Positions 1 through 12,000 of a stretch of DNA of 64,000 bases are shown in pieces. A program made the position numbers and the translations under genes. Origin of the DNA: Nocardia paucivorans NBRC 100373 (GTDB lineage Bacteria; Actinomycetota; Actinomycetes; Mycobacteriales; Mycobacteriaceae); the NCBI RefSeq assembly GCF_000308675.1, contig NZ_BAGE01000053.1, positions 62,001-126,000 of the forward strand. Reading direction: 5' to 3'. The notes beneath the pieces were generated by a model that was given only the letters and a program-made list of their open reading frames with translations, was not told the origin of the DNA and did not search any database. Each line of letters opens with the position of its first letter. Position 1 is the first letter of the stretch.

Positions 1-3000
1 GTCGTGGTGGGCGCGTTGGGCGGTGAGGAAGTCGGCGATACCGGAGTGGGTGACGGTGACGCCTTTGGGGACACCGGTGGATCCGGAGGTGAAGACCATG
101 TAGGCCGCGTTTGTGGGTCGCAGTGGCCGTGGTCGTTCGTCGTCGCCGATGGGGCCGGCGTCGAGTGTGTCGAGCTGTGTGGTGACGGTGTCGTCGTCGA
201 GCGCGATCCAGTGCACGGACTCGGGTAGTCGGGGTTGCGCCGGTGATACGGTCACCCCCAGGTCGGCGCCCGAGTCGGAGACCATGTGTTCGATTCGGTT
301 CGTGGGATAGGTGGGATCGACCGGTACGTAGATCGCGCCGGTTTTCACCACCGCCCACCATGCGACGATCGATTCCAGTGATCGTGTGATCGCCGTGATC
401 ACCGGTTTTTCGGGTTCGGCGCCGTGGTCGATCAACAGTCGCGCCAGTTGGTTGGAGCGTCGGTCCAGTTCGGTGTAGGTCAGCACGGTATCACCTGCCA
501 CCACGGCCGGCCCGTCGCCGTTGCGGCGGACGGCGGCGGAGAACGCCTCCGGCAGCAGCTCGGCGGCCGCCGCGGTGCGTGCGCCCACCCGGGAGACCAG
601 GTCGGAGCGTTCGCTCGCGTCCAACCAGTCGATATCCCCGACCGTTACCGACGGGTTGTCGACGACCGTTTCCACTATCCGCACCAGTCGTTGGACGAAC
701 CCCGCCACCGTCGCCTCGTCGAACAGGTCTCGTGCATACATCACCATTCCGGATATTCCTTGTGGTTCACCTCCTTGTCCGTAGGTGTCGGAGATCATCA
801 GTTGCAGATCGAACTGGCACATACCGGTGTCCACGTCGGCCTGGGATACCGTGACGTCGGGTAGTTCGATCTGCGTGTTCGGCAGGTTCTGGAATGCCAG
901 TGCCACTTGGAACAGGGGATGTCGGTCGGCCGACCGTTCCGGGTTGAGCTCTTCCACGACCCGTTCGAACGGCACATCCGCGTGTTCGAAGGCCTGCAGG
1001 TCGGTTTCGCGGGTGCGGGTCAGCAGGGTGGTGAACGGTTCTGCCGGGTCGATTCGGGTGCGCAGGACCAGGGTGTTGACGAACATGCCGACCAGGTCGT
1101 CGAGGCCGGGTTCACCGCGGCCCGCGATGGGGGTGCCGATGACCACGTCCTCGCTGTTGCTCAGTCGGCCCAGGAGGGTCGCCAACGCCGCGTGCAGCAC
1201 CATGAACAGTGACGATCCGCGGGAGCGCGCCAGTTCCGTGAGCCGGGCGTGCAGGTGCGGGGCGATCTGTATCGGCACGCGACCGCCCGACAGGGAGGCC
1301 ACCGCCGGGCGTGGCCGGTCCGTGGGCAGGTCGAGCAGGGCCGGCGCTCCGCGCAGGGTGGAGCGCCAGTATTCCAGCTGGGTGGCCATCAGTGAGGTGG
1401 GGTCGTCCGCGTCGCCCAACACCTGCCGCTGCCACAGCGCGAAGTCCGCGTATTGCACCGGCAGGGGTTCCCACCTCGGTGCCGTTCCGGTGACCCGCGC
1501 CGCGTATGCGGCCATCACGTCGCGGGCCAGCGGCGCCATGGATTGTCCGTCGCCGGCGATGTGGTGGACCACCAGGACCAGGAGGAATTCACCGGTGGGA
1601 GTGTCGGTTGCGGAATCGATGCAAAACAGTCCCACACGCATCGGCACCTGGGTGGTCACATCGAATCCGCGGCGCACGAATTCGCCTATGGTGTCGGGGA
1701 CTGCGTCGACGGGCACCGACACCGGTTCCACCGGGGTGGGGGTGTCGTCCAACACGAGCTGGTGGGGTTCGCCGGCCGTCTCGGGATAGACGGTGCGTAG
1801 CACCTCGTGTCGGGCGACCACGTCCTGTAGTGCCGCTTGGAGGGCTGTGACGTTCAAGCGTCCCGACAGTCGCAGCATGACCGGGATGTTGAATGCCGCC
1901 GAGTCGGGTTCGAACCGGTTGAGGAACCACATGCGCTGCTGCGCCAGCGACAGCGGAATGGGGTCAGGGCGTTCGACCGCGGTCAGGGGTGGGCGGTGTC
2001 GGCCGCCGAGGGATCCGACGAGCCGTGCCAACCCGGCGACGGTGGGCGCTTCGAAGATCGACCGCACCGGTATGTGGATGTCCAGGGTCGATCCGACGCG
2101 CGCCGCGACCAGTGACGCGCTGAGCGAGTCACCACCGAGAGTGAAGAAGTCGTCGTCGGCACCGACGCGGCCCACGCCGAGTACCTGTTCGAAGGCCTGT
2201 GCGACCACTCCTTCCATCCAGGTCGACGGTGCCCGGAACTCGCGGGCGGCGAACACCGGTTTCGGTAGTCGATCGCGGTCGAGTTTCCCGTTCGTGGTCA
2301 TCGGCACGTCGTCGAGCACCATCACCGCGGCGGGCACCATGTAGGTGGGCAGTACCTCGGTCAGGGCGGTGCGCAGTTCGTCGCCGGAGATGGTCGCGCC
2401 CGTCGCCGGCGTCACATAGGACACCAGCGTCACCGGTCGTTCGTCGTCGCTGTAGGGCACGGTGACCGCGAACGCCACGTCTGCGTGGGCCGCCAGCGCC
2501 GCGTCGATTTCGCTCAACTCGATTCGGGTGCCGCGCACTTTGACCTGGAAGTCGTTGCGGCCGAGGAATTCCAGGTCGCCGTCGGTGTTCCACCGCACCA
2601 TGTCGCCGGTGCGGTACATGCGGTGGCCCGGTTGCCCGAACGGGCAGGCGACGAAGCGTGCCGCGCTCGGTCCGGGGCGGTCGATGTAGCCGTCGGCCAG
2701 TCCGGGGCCGAACAGGTACAGTTCACCGGCGATACCGGCCGGTACCGGCCGTAGCCAGGTGTCGAGGACGGCGACCGCGACGGGGCCGACCGGTGTGCCG
2801 ATCGTGATCGGCGCGCCGGGGGCCAACGCTTTCGCGGTGGCCCAGATGGTGCATTCGGTGGGGCCGTAGAGGTTGATCAGGGCGCGGCCCGGTGCCCAGC
2901 GGTCGACGAGTTCGGGGCCGATCGGTTCACCGGCGGTGGCCAGTACCCGCAGTTCGTCGAGACCGGTGTGTGGGATCGTCGCCAACGCCGAGGGGGTCAG

Positions 3001-6000
3001 GATGGCGTGGGAGATGTGTTCGCGGCGAATGAGTTCGGCCAGTTCGTGGCCGCCGTAGATGTCCGGTGGCGAGATGACCAGCCGGCCCCCTCGGCCGTGC
3101 GCCATCAGCAGTTCGAACACCGAGGCGTCGAAGCCGGGTGAGGCGACCTGCAGGGCGGTTGTCGTGTGGTCGACGCCGAGCATGTGGTGTTGCGCCGCCA
3201 CGATGTCGGTCAGGCCGCGGTGGGTGATCACCACGCCTTTGGGGGTCCCCGTCGATCCGGAGGTGTAGATCACATACGCCGGTCGGTCGGCCCGCAGCGG
3301 CGTGCCGCGTTCGCTGTCGGTGATCGGTGTGTCGGGTGCGGTGTCCAGGGTGTGGACGGTGTCCCGGTCGTCGAGGATCAGCAGCCGGTCGACAGTGTCG
3401 GGGAGGTGTTCGCGGACGGTGGTGGTGGTGACCGCGAGCCGGGCGTGGGAGTCCGACAGCAGGAATTCGATGCGGTCGGTCGGTAGGTTCGGGTCGATCG
3501 GTACGAACGCCAGACCGGCTTTCGCGGCGGCCCACAGGGTGAGCGTCGCGTCCGCGGATCGTGGCAGCGCGACGGCGACGATGTCGCCCGTGCTGTCGGT
3601 GTGGCGCAGCAGGAGTCGGGCCAATCGGTTGGATCGTTCGTCGAGCTGTCGGTAGGTGAGGGTGGTGTCGCCGTCTTTCACTGCGATCGTGTCGGGGTGG
3701 GCGGCGGCGGTGGCGGTGAGGATATCGGCCAGGGTGTCGGGGTGATGGTGGTCGTCCTCGAGGGCGGGCCTGGCCGGGCCGAGGGTGTCGGCCGGGGTGA
3801 TGTCGGTGGGTCGGATGTCGGGGTTGTCGGCGATCGCGCCCAATGTTTCGATGAACCGGTCGAGGATCCGGCGGGCGTGGGCGGTGTCGAATTCGGTGTC
3901 GAGGAATCGGAGGGTGATCTGCAGTCCCTGTGTGTCGCCGTGGTCGTCGTGTTTCGGGGCGACGATCAGGCTCAGCGGGTAGGGGGTGGCGTCGATGCCG
4001 GTGATGTCGTCGACGCGCAGACCCGCCGAGTCGACGAGGTGTTGCAGTGTCGACCGGTCGAGGGGGAACGACTGGTAGGCGATTGCGGTGTCGAACAGTT
4101 CGGTCACGCCGATGCTGCGGTGGATTTCGGGCAGGCCGATGTGGTGGTGGTCGAGCAGGTGGGCGTGCCGGTCCTGGATTCGGGTGAGTAGTTGCCGTAT
4201 CGGGGTTGTGGGATCGAGGTGGACGCGGACGGGGACGGTGTTCAAGAACATGCCGAGTGTCCGGTCCACCATCGGCAGCTCCGGTGGCCGCCCGGAGACG
4301 GCGGAGCCGAAGATCACATCGGTTTCACCGGTCAGTACCCGCAGGTTCAGTGCCCATGCCGCGGCGAGGGCGGTGTTGACGGTGACGGCCGTGTCCGAGA
4401 CCACGCGACGGAGTCGGTCGAAACGGTCTGCGGTCAGTTCCGCGCTCACTTCGGTCGCCGAGGTGTGTCCGTCCGCACCGGCGCCGCGGGCCACCCGGGT
4501 GGGTGAGTCGACGTCGGCGAAGGCCTGGGCCCACGCGCGTTTGGCCGTGTCGGTGTCCTGTCGCTGCAACCAGGCCAGGTAGTCGCGGTAGGAGGGGGCG
4601 GGTTCGGCGGTGTCGATACGTGTCGGCGACCCGTAGTAGTCGAGCAGTTCACGCATCAGCAGCGGCATCGACCAGCCGTCCAGGATCACATGGTGGTTGG
4701 TGACGAGCAGCCGGAAACGGTTCGCGGCGACGCGGATCAGGGTGAAGCGGATCAGCGGCGGCTCCGACAGGTCGAAGCCGGCGGCCGCGTCGGCCGCGGC
4801 GATTTCGGCGACGTCGGGTGGGGTTTGCGGGTCGTCGGTGGTGAGATCGATTTCCCGGAACCGGACCTCCACCGGGTTCATCACGATCTGGCACGGACCG
4901 GTGTCGGTTTCCACGAATGCGGCGCGCAGGATGTCGTGCCGGTCGATCACGGCCTGCGCGGCGCGCCGCAGCCGGTCGGCGTCGACCGCGCCGGAGAACG
5001 CGATCGCCGTCTGGACGGTGTAGGTGTCGTCGGTGTCGGGGTTGTAGATCGAGTGGAAGCGGATACCGGATTGCATCGGGGCCAGCGGCCACACATCGAC
5101 CAGCCCCGGGTATTGCCGGTGGAGTCGCTCGAGATCCGCCGGCGGCAGTGTGAGGAGCGGCTGGTCGTCGGGGCGCTGTCCCGTGGGTGGCCGGTCGGTG
5201 GTTTCGCCGGGCTGTTCGTTGCGGGCCAGGGCGGCCAGGGCGGCGACCGTTTTCCCTTCGAACACGTCTCGCGGGGTGATGGTGAGTCCGGCGTTCTTGG
5301 CCGCCGCCACCAGCTTCATCGACACGATGCTGTCGCCGCCGAGGGCGAAGAAGTTGCTGTCGGCCGACACGGTGTCCAGTTGCAGCACTTCGGCGAACAG
5401 GTTCGCCATGGTCTGTTCGGCGGGGGTGGACGGTGATCGACCGCCGGTGCCGACGGGTGTGAAACCGCGTTCCCGCAAGGCGTTCCGGTCGATTTTGCCG
5501 CCGGGGGTGAGCGGCATCGCGTCCAGTTCCACGATCGCCGCGGGATTCATGTAGGGCGGCAGGGTGTGCTCGATGTCATGGCGCAGCGCGGCCACGTCCA
5601 CGGTCGCGCCCGGTGCGGGGGCCACATAGGTGACCAGGACCGGTTCCCCGGTGGGGCCGCGCTGGGTGACGGTGGCGACGCTCGCCACCGCGGCGTGCCG
5701 CGCCACATGGGCGTCGATCTCGCCCGGTTCGATCCGCAGACCGTGGATTTTGACCTGTTGGTCGGTGCGGCCCAGATACTCCAGGACCGGCCCGGTGTGG
5801 CCCTGCACCCACCGGACCGCGTCACCGGTGCGGTAGAGGCGTTCCCCGTGGTCGGACCACGGGTCGGCGACGAAACGAGACGCGGTCAGTCCCGGACGGT
5901 CGAAGTATCCGCGGGCCAGTCCGGGCCCGCCGAGGTAGAGCTCACCGGCGACCCCGAGCGGCACCGGTCGCAGCCACATGTCGAGAACGGCCACCGTGAC

Positions 6001-9000
6001 ACCGCGGATCGGGCCGCCGATGGTCACCGGCTCGTCGGGGGCGAGCAGGTCCGAACCCGTGGCCCAGATGGTGCATTCGGTGGGGCCGTAGTGGTTCATC
6101 AGTCGACGTCCGGGAGCCCACCGGTTCACGATGTCGGGTCCGGTTGCTTCACCGACGACCGCGACCGTTTCCAGCGACGGCAGCCGGGACGGATCCATCG
6201 TGCTCAGCGTGGAGGGGGTGATGATCGCGTGGGTGATCTTCTCCGACCTCAGCAGCTCCTCCAGGTCGGGTCCGCCGTACACCTGCGGTGGCGCCACCAC
6301 GAGGCAGGCGCCGCTGCCGTGTGCCAGCAGCAGTTCCGATACGCAGGCGTCGAACCCGGGGGACGCGACGTGCAGCACCACCGAGGACGTGTCCACCCTG
6401 AAGGCTTCGGTTTGGGCGGCGACGACATCGGCGAGACCGCGATGGGTCAGGTGCACCGCTTTCGGTTTGCCGGTCGAGCCGGAGGTGTAGATCACGTAGG
6501 CGGCGTTGTCGATCAGGGCGGGGGTGGTGTCGGGTGCGTCGGCCGACAACGGCTGATCGTGGTCGGTGTCGAGGACCAGCCAGTCGACCGTATCGGGCAG
6601 GTCGGGGGCGACGGACTCGACCGTCACACCCAGCCTGCTGCGGGAATCCGACAGCAGGTCCGCGAGCCGTTCGGGTGGGTTGGCGGGATCCAACGGGACG
6701 AACGCGGCCCCGGTCGCGGCGACGGCCCAGATGGCCACGACCAATTCGATCGATCGGGGGACGGCCAGGGCGACGAACGTTTCGGGGCCGGCGCCGCGAG
6801 CGGCCAACAGATGCGCGAGCCTGTTGGCGCGAAGCTCGAGCTCCCGATAGGTCACGGCGGTGTCACCGGATCGCACCGCCACCGCATGAGGATAGGTGCG
6901 CGCGGTGGTCGACAGGATCTCGCGCAGGGTGCGTTCGGTGGTGGGCGGTTCGCCGCGAACCGGCAGCGGTTGCGTGTGTTCGGTATCGCCGGTCGCCGAT
7001 ATCGCGGCGACCTTCGCGGTGGGGTCGGTGACGAGCCGACGCAGGATCAGTGCGAACCGTTCGAGCAGTGTGCGGGCCTGTGCCGCGTCGAACCGGTCGG
7101 TGGAGAACCGCAGCGCCACCGTGTGGGTGTCGGGTCGGTCGGGGTCCGGTTGTTCGTCGCGGGTCGGTCGCGGCGGGGTCACCTGCAGACTCAACGGATA
7201 CGGGGTGGCGTCGTGGGCCTGGATGTCGACGAGCCGCAAACCGGCGTCGCCGAGCTCGCGGGTCAGTTCGTCACGGTCGAGCGGATACGACTCGAGCACC
7301 GTCACGGTGTCGAACATGTCGGCGATGCCGGTCGCCCGCTGTAGTTCGGCCAAACCGATATGCCGGTGATCCAGCATGGCAGCCTGCTCGGATTGCACCC
7401 GCGCGAGCAGATCGGCAACGGTTTCGTGGGGGTCGAGCCGCACCCGCACGGGCAGGGTGTTGATGAACAGGCCGATCATCTGTTCGACCCCGGGGATCTG
7501 CGGGGGACGGTGGGACACCGTATTGCCGAACACCACATCCGACCGGCCGGTCAGGGTGGTGAGCAGCAATGCCCACGCCACCTGCACGGCCGTGTTGGCG
7601 GTGACTCCGTGGGAGCGGCCGAGGCCGGTGAGCGCGGCGGCGGTGGCAGCGTCCAGGTTCAGGTCGACGTCGTCGCTGTGCGCGGTGACCGTCCGGTCCG
7701 GATCACCCGTGACCCGGGTGGGGCTTTCGATCCCGGCCAGCATCCGCTGCCAGGCGGCGGTGGCGGCGTCTCGGTCCTGGGTGTGCGACCACTGCAGATA
7801 GTCCCGGTACGAGCGTGGGGGCGCCAGTCGGCTCATGTCACCGTCGGCCGTGTACACCGACAGCAGTTCGTGGACCAGCAACGGCATCGACCACCCGTCG
7901 AGCACGATGTGGTGGTTGGTGATGATCAGCCGATGCTCGTCGCTTCCGGTACGCACGAGGTGGAACCGCACCAGCGGCGGGTGCGCCGGGTCGAACGGCG
8001 CCGACGCCTCGGCGGCGAGCCGCCGAAGTTCGTGGTCACGGTCGGCGGGATCGGTGATGTCGCCGATATCGGTGTAGCGCCAGTCGACGTCGACGTCGCC
8101 GACCACGATCTGGCGTGGCCCCTCGGCGCTTTCGACGAACGCGGTCCGCAGACTGTCGTGCCGGTCGACGAACACCTGCGCGGCCTGCCGCATCCGTTGC
8201 GCGTCCACCTGACCGGCGAGTGTCAACACCACCTGCACGGTGTAGCCGTCGGCGCCGTCGTGGTCGTAGAGCGCATGGAACAGCAACCCGGTCTGCAGGG
8301 CGGTGAGCGGCCACATATCGGTCATCGCCGGATAGTGCCGCTGCAGGTGGTCGATCTCGTCCTGGGACACCGTGACCAGCGGGAAGTCCGAGGGGGTGTG
8401 GCCGCCGGCGGTTTCGGAGCGGATATGGCCGGCGAACGCCCGCAACGCCCGTACCCACAGTCCGGCGAGTTCGTCGACGTCGGCGGCGTCCAATACCAGG
8501 GAGGCGAATTCCCAGGTGGTGTCGAGTTCGAGTCCGTGGGGTCCCTGCTCGGCGATCGCGTTGATATCGAGCACGGCGGGCAACGCCATCCGCGGATCGG
8601 TCGTGGCGGTCAGCGCACCGAATTCGGTGGTGGGCGCCCAGGCCCCGCTGTGGTCACCGGCCCCCACTCGTCCCAGATAGTTGAAACTGATCTGCGGTTC
8701 CGGCAGGTTCGCCAGCGTTTCGGCGCCGCGGGAATCGAGACACCGCAGCATTCCGTAGCCGATGCCGTTGTCCGGCACCGCCCGCAGTTGTTCCTTGACC
8801 TGTTTGATCGCCCGTCCCGCGGCCGCTCCACCGGCGAACGCTTCCTCGTGGTCGATATCGCCCAGGTCGATACGGACCGGGAATCGGGTGGTGAACCAGC
8901 CGACGGTGGTGTGCAGGTCGGCTCCGGGCACGGCGCGTTCCTCGCGACCGTGACCTTCCAGCGTGATCAGTTCCTCGTCGGCGGGGGCGCCGCGTCTGCG

Positions 9001-12000
9001 CCGCCATTCCCCCAACGCCAGCACCAGCGCCGCCAGCAGCGGATCATTGGCGTTGCCGTGGAACCGGGCCGGGACGGTCGTGAGCACCGCCTCGGCGACA
9101 TCCGCCGGGATGCGCAACCGTATGCGGCCCGCCGTGGCCGCGACGTCACGATCGGGGTCCAGCCGCCGCTCCCCGAGCAGCCGATCTCCCCGCTCGAGCG
9201 CGTTCTTCCACCGATGCAGCTCCGCCCGTCGGGCCGGTGCCTGCTCGACCAGCCCGTGGACCCAGCGCCGCACCGAGGTGGTGGTGGGGCCGAAGTGCGG
9301 GTCGCCGCCCGCTCGGATCTGCTCCCAGGCCTGCGCCAGGTCGGTGAGGATGATCCGCCACGACACCGCGTCGACGGCGAGGTGGTGGATCACCAGCCAC
9401 ATCAGATCGGGACCCGCGCCGCTGCGGTCCTGCATCCAGACGGCCCGAACGAGCTGCCCACTGCGCGGGTCCAACCGGTCCGCGGCCGCCTGCAGGTGCC
9501 GATCGATCTCGGGGGCGTCGCGTCGCTCGAGCCGAACCCGGGTGAGCGCCGCGTCGGCGTCGACGGTCCCCCGGTCGAGGACGTCGACGAACCGGTCGAC
9601 CGATTCGGCGCCGCGCAGCACGGCCCGCAGCATGTCGTGGCGGTCCATCACGGCTTGTAGGGCACGCACCAGCCCCGCCCGATCGACCCCATCGGGGAGT
9701 TGCACGAGGGCGGCCTGCGCGAACCGGTCGAAGTGCCCGCGCGCGAGCATGGCGTGCATGATCGGCGACAGCGGCATCGGTCCCACCCCGCCGCCGGGTA
9801 GCTCGTCCAACCGGGGACCGCTGTCGGTTTCCGTCGCCACGGCGGCCACCCCGGCGACGGTCTTGTGGTCGAACACGTCCTGGGTGGAGAAGTTCACCCC
9901 GGCGGCCTTGGCCCGTGCCACCAACTGAATCGACAGAATGCTGTCACCGCCGAGGGCGAAGAAACTGTCGTCGGCCGCGACCTGCGACACACCCAGCACC
10001 TCGGCGAACAGCCTGGCCACCAGGGTCTCCCGCGGGCCGGTGGGGGGTCGACCGTGCGACGCGGTCTCGAAAACGGGCTCGGGCAACGCATTGCGGTCGA
10101 GTTTGCCGAACGCGTTCACCGGCAGAGCGTCCAGCGGCATGATCACCGCCGGAACCATATGCGGCGGTAGCGATTCCCGGGCGAAACGCTGCAGGGCGTC
10201 CGGGTCGATATGGCGACCGTGGACCGCGACGACATAGGAGGCCAAAACGGTCGCGCCGGCCTTGTTGCGCACCGGCACCGTCACCGACAGGTCCACGTCC
10301 TCGTGTCCGGTGAGCGCGGTATCGATTTCACCGGGTTCGATCCGGTAGCCGCGGATCTTGACCTGGAAATCGCTGCGCCCCATCACCTCGAGGGACATAT
10401 CGGGGCCGTCGCCGATCCAGCGCGCGATATCACCGGTGCGGTACATCCGTTCTCCCGGCCCGCCATAGGGGTCGGCGACGAACCGGGCCGCGGTTTCACC
10501 GAGTCGGTGACTGTAGCCGCGGGCCAGTCCCGGCCCGGCCAGGTACAGCTCCCCCGCCGTGCCTTTCGGCACCGGCTGCAGGGCACGGTCCAACACCATG
10601 GCCGACACCCCGCGGATGGGGCCGCCGACGGTGAGGTCACGGTCGGGATGGATGGGGGCGCCGGCGGCGGTCACGGTGGTTTCGGTGGGACCGTATTCGT
10701 TGTACAGGCACCAGTGCCGGGTCCACCGTTGGACGACGTGCGGTGGGCACACGTCTCCCCCGACCACCACTACCCGCAGATCGGTCAGTGGCTGCGGGTC
10801 CACGGTGGCCAGCATCGCGGGGGTGAGCGTCAGGTGGGTGACGTGTTCGTCGGCCAGCAGGTGGGTGAGCCGGTCACCACCGATCACGTCGGGGGGGACG
10901 AGCACCAGCGTGGACCCGTTCGCGAAGCAGGTCAGGAACTGTTCCATGGACGCGTCGAAACTGGGTGAAAGCGCGTAGGACACCCGCGAGTCGGCGTCGA
11001 TACCGTAGGTTTCGCTGCGGTCGGCGATGAGGTTCGCCAGCCCGGTGTGGGTGACCTGCACCCCTTTCGGTAGCCCGGTGGAGCCGGATGTGTAGGTCAT
11101 GTAGGCCAGGTTGGCCGGCCGCAACGGGCGGATCCGTTCGGTGTCGCAGATCGGTCCACCGGCGGCCTCGCCCCATTCGCGGAGGGTCGTCGGATCGTCG
11201 AGGATCACGGGCCGCACCGTGCGGGGAAGCCGTTGTCGATGGGCTTCGACGGTGATCGCCACCTGCGCCCCGCTGTCGTCGATCATGTGCTCGATACGTT
11301 TGGGCGGATACTCCGGGTCCACCACGACGATCGCGGCACCGGATTTCGCTACCGCCCATGCCGCGGTGATCGATTCGATCGAGCGGCGCAGCACGATCGC
11401 CACCGCGGTGTCCGGCCCGCAGCCCAGTGCGATCAGATGCCGGGCCAGCCGGGAGGACATGGTGTCCAGTTCCCCGTAGGTCACCGTCCGGTCGGGTGCG
11501 GTGATCGCGGTGGCGTCCCGGTGGCGGCGGACGCTGTCGGTGAGGATATCGGGCAGCAGTCGGGGTGCGACGCCGTCGGCTCCCCGCACGGGCAGCAGCG
11601 CGGCCCGTTCCTGCGGTCGCAGCAGGGGCAGCCGGCTCACCGGCCGGTCCGTGCCCGCGGCGAGGAACTCGTGCAGGAACATGAGGAACCGTTCGTGGTG
11701 GTCGGCGAGCTCGGCCGGACTGTAGATGTTCGGGTTCCCCTGGAAGTCGATATGGGTGCTGTCCTTACCCGCTCCGGGGTAGATGTTGACGAACAGGTCG
11801 GCGGTGGGGCCGGAGGTCAAAACATTCAGCCGTCCGGTCGTGGTGCCGAATACGACCTCGTTCTCGACCATCATGAGGTTGACGGCCGGGCCGAAGGACG
11901 CCGTCTCGTCGCGCGCGATCCCCATATCGTGGAATATGTCCTCTTGCCGGTAGCGCTGGCGGCGCAGGGCGCTGGTCAGTTCGCTCTGGGTGGCGTCGAT

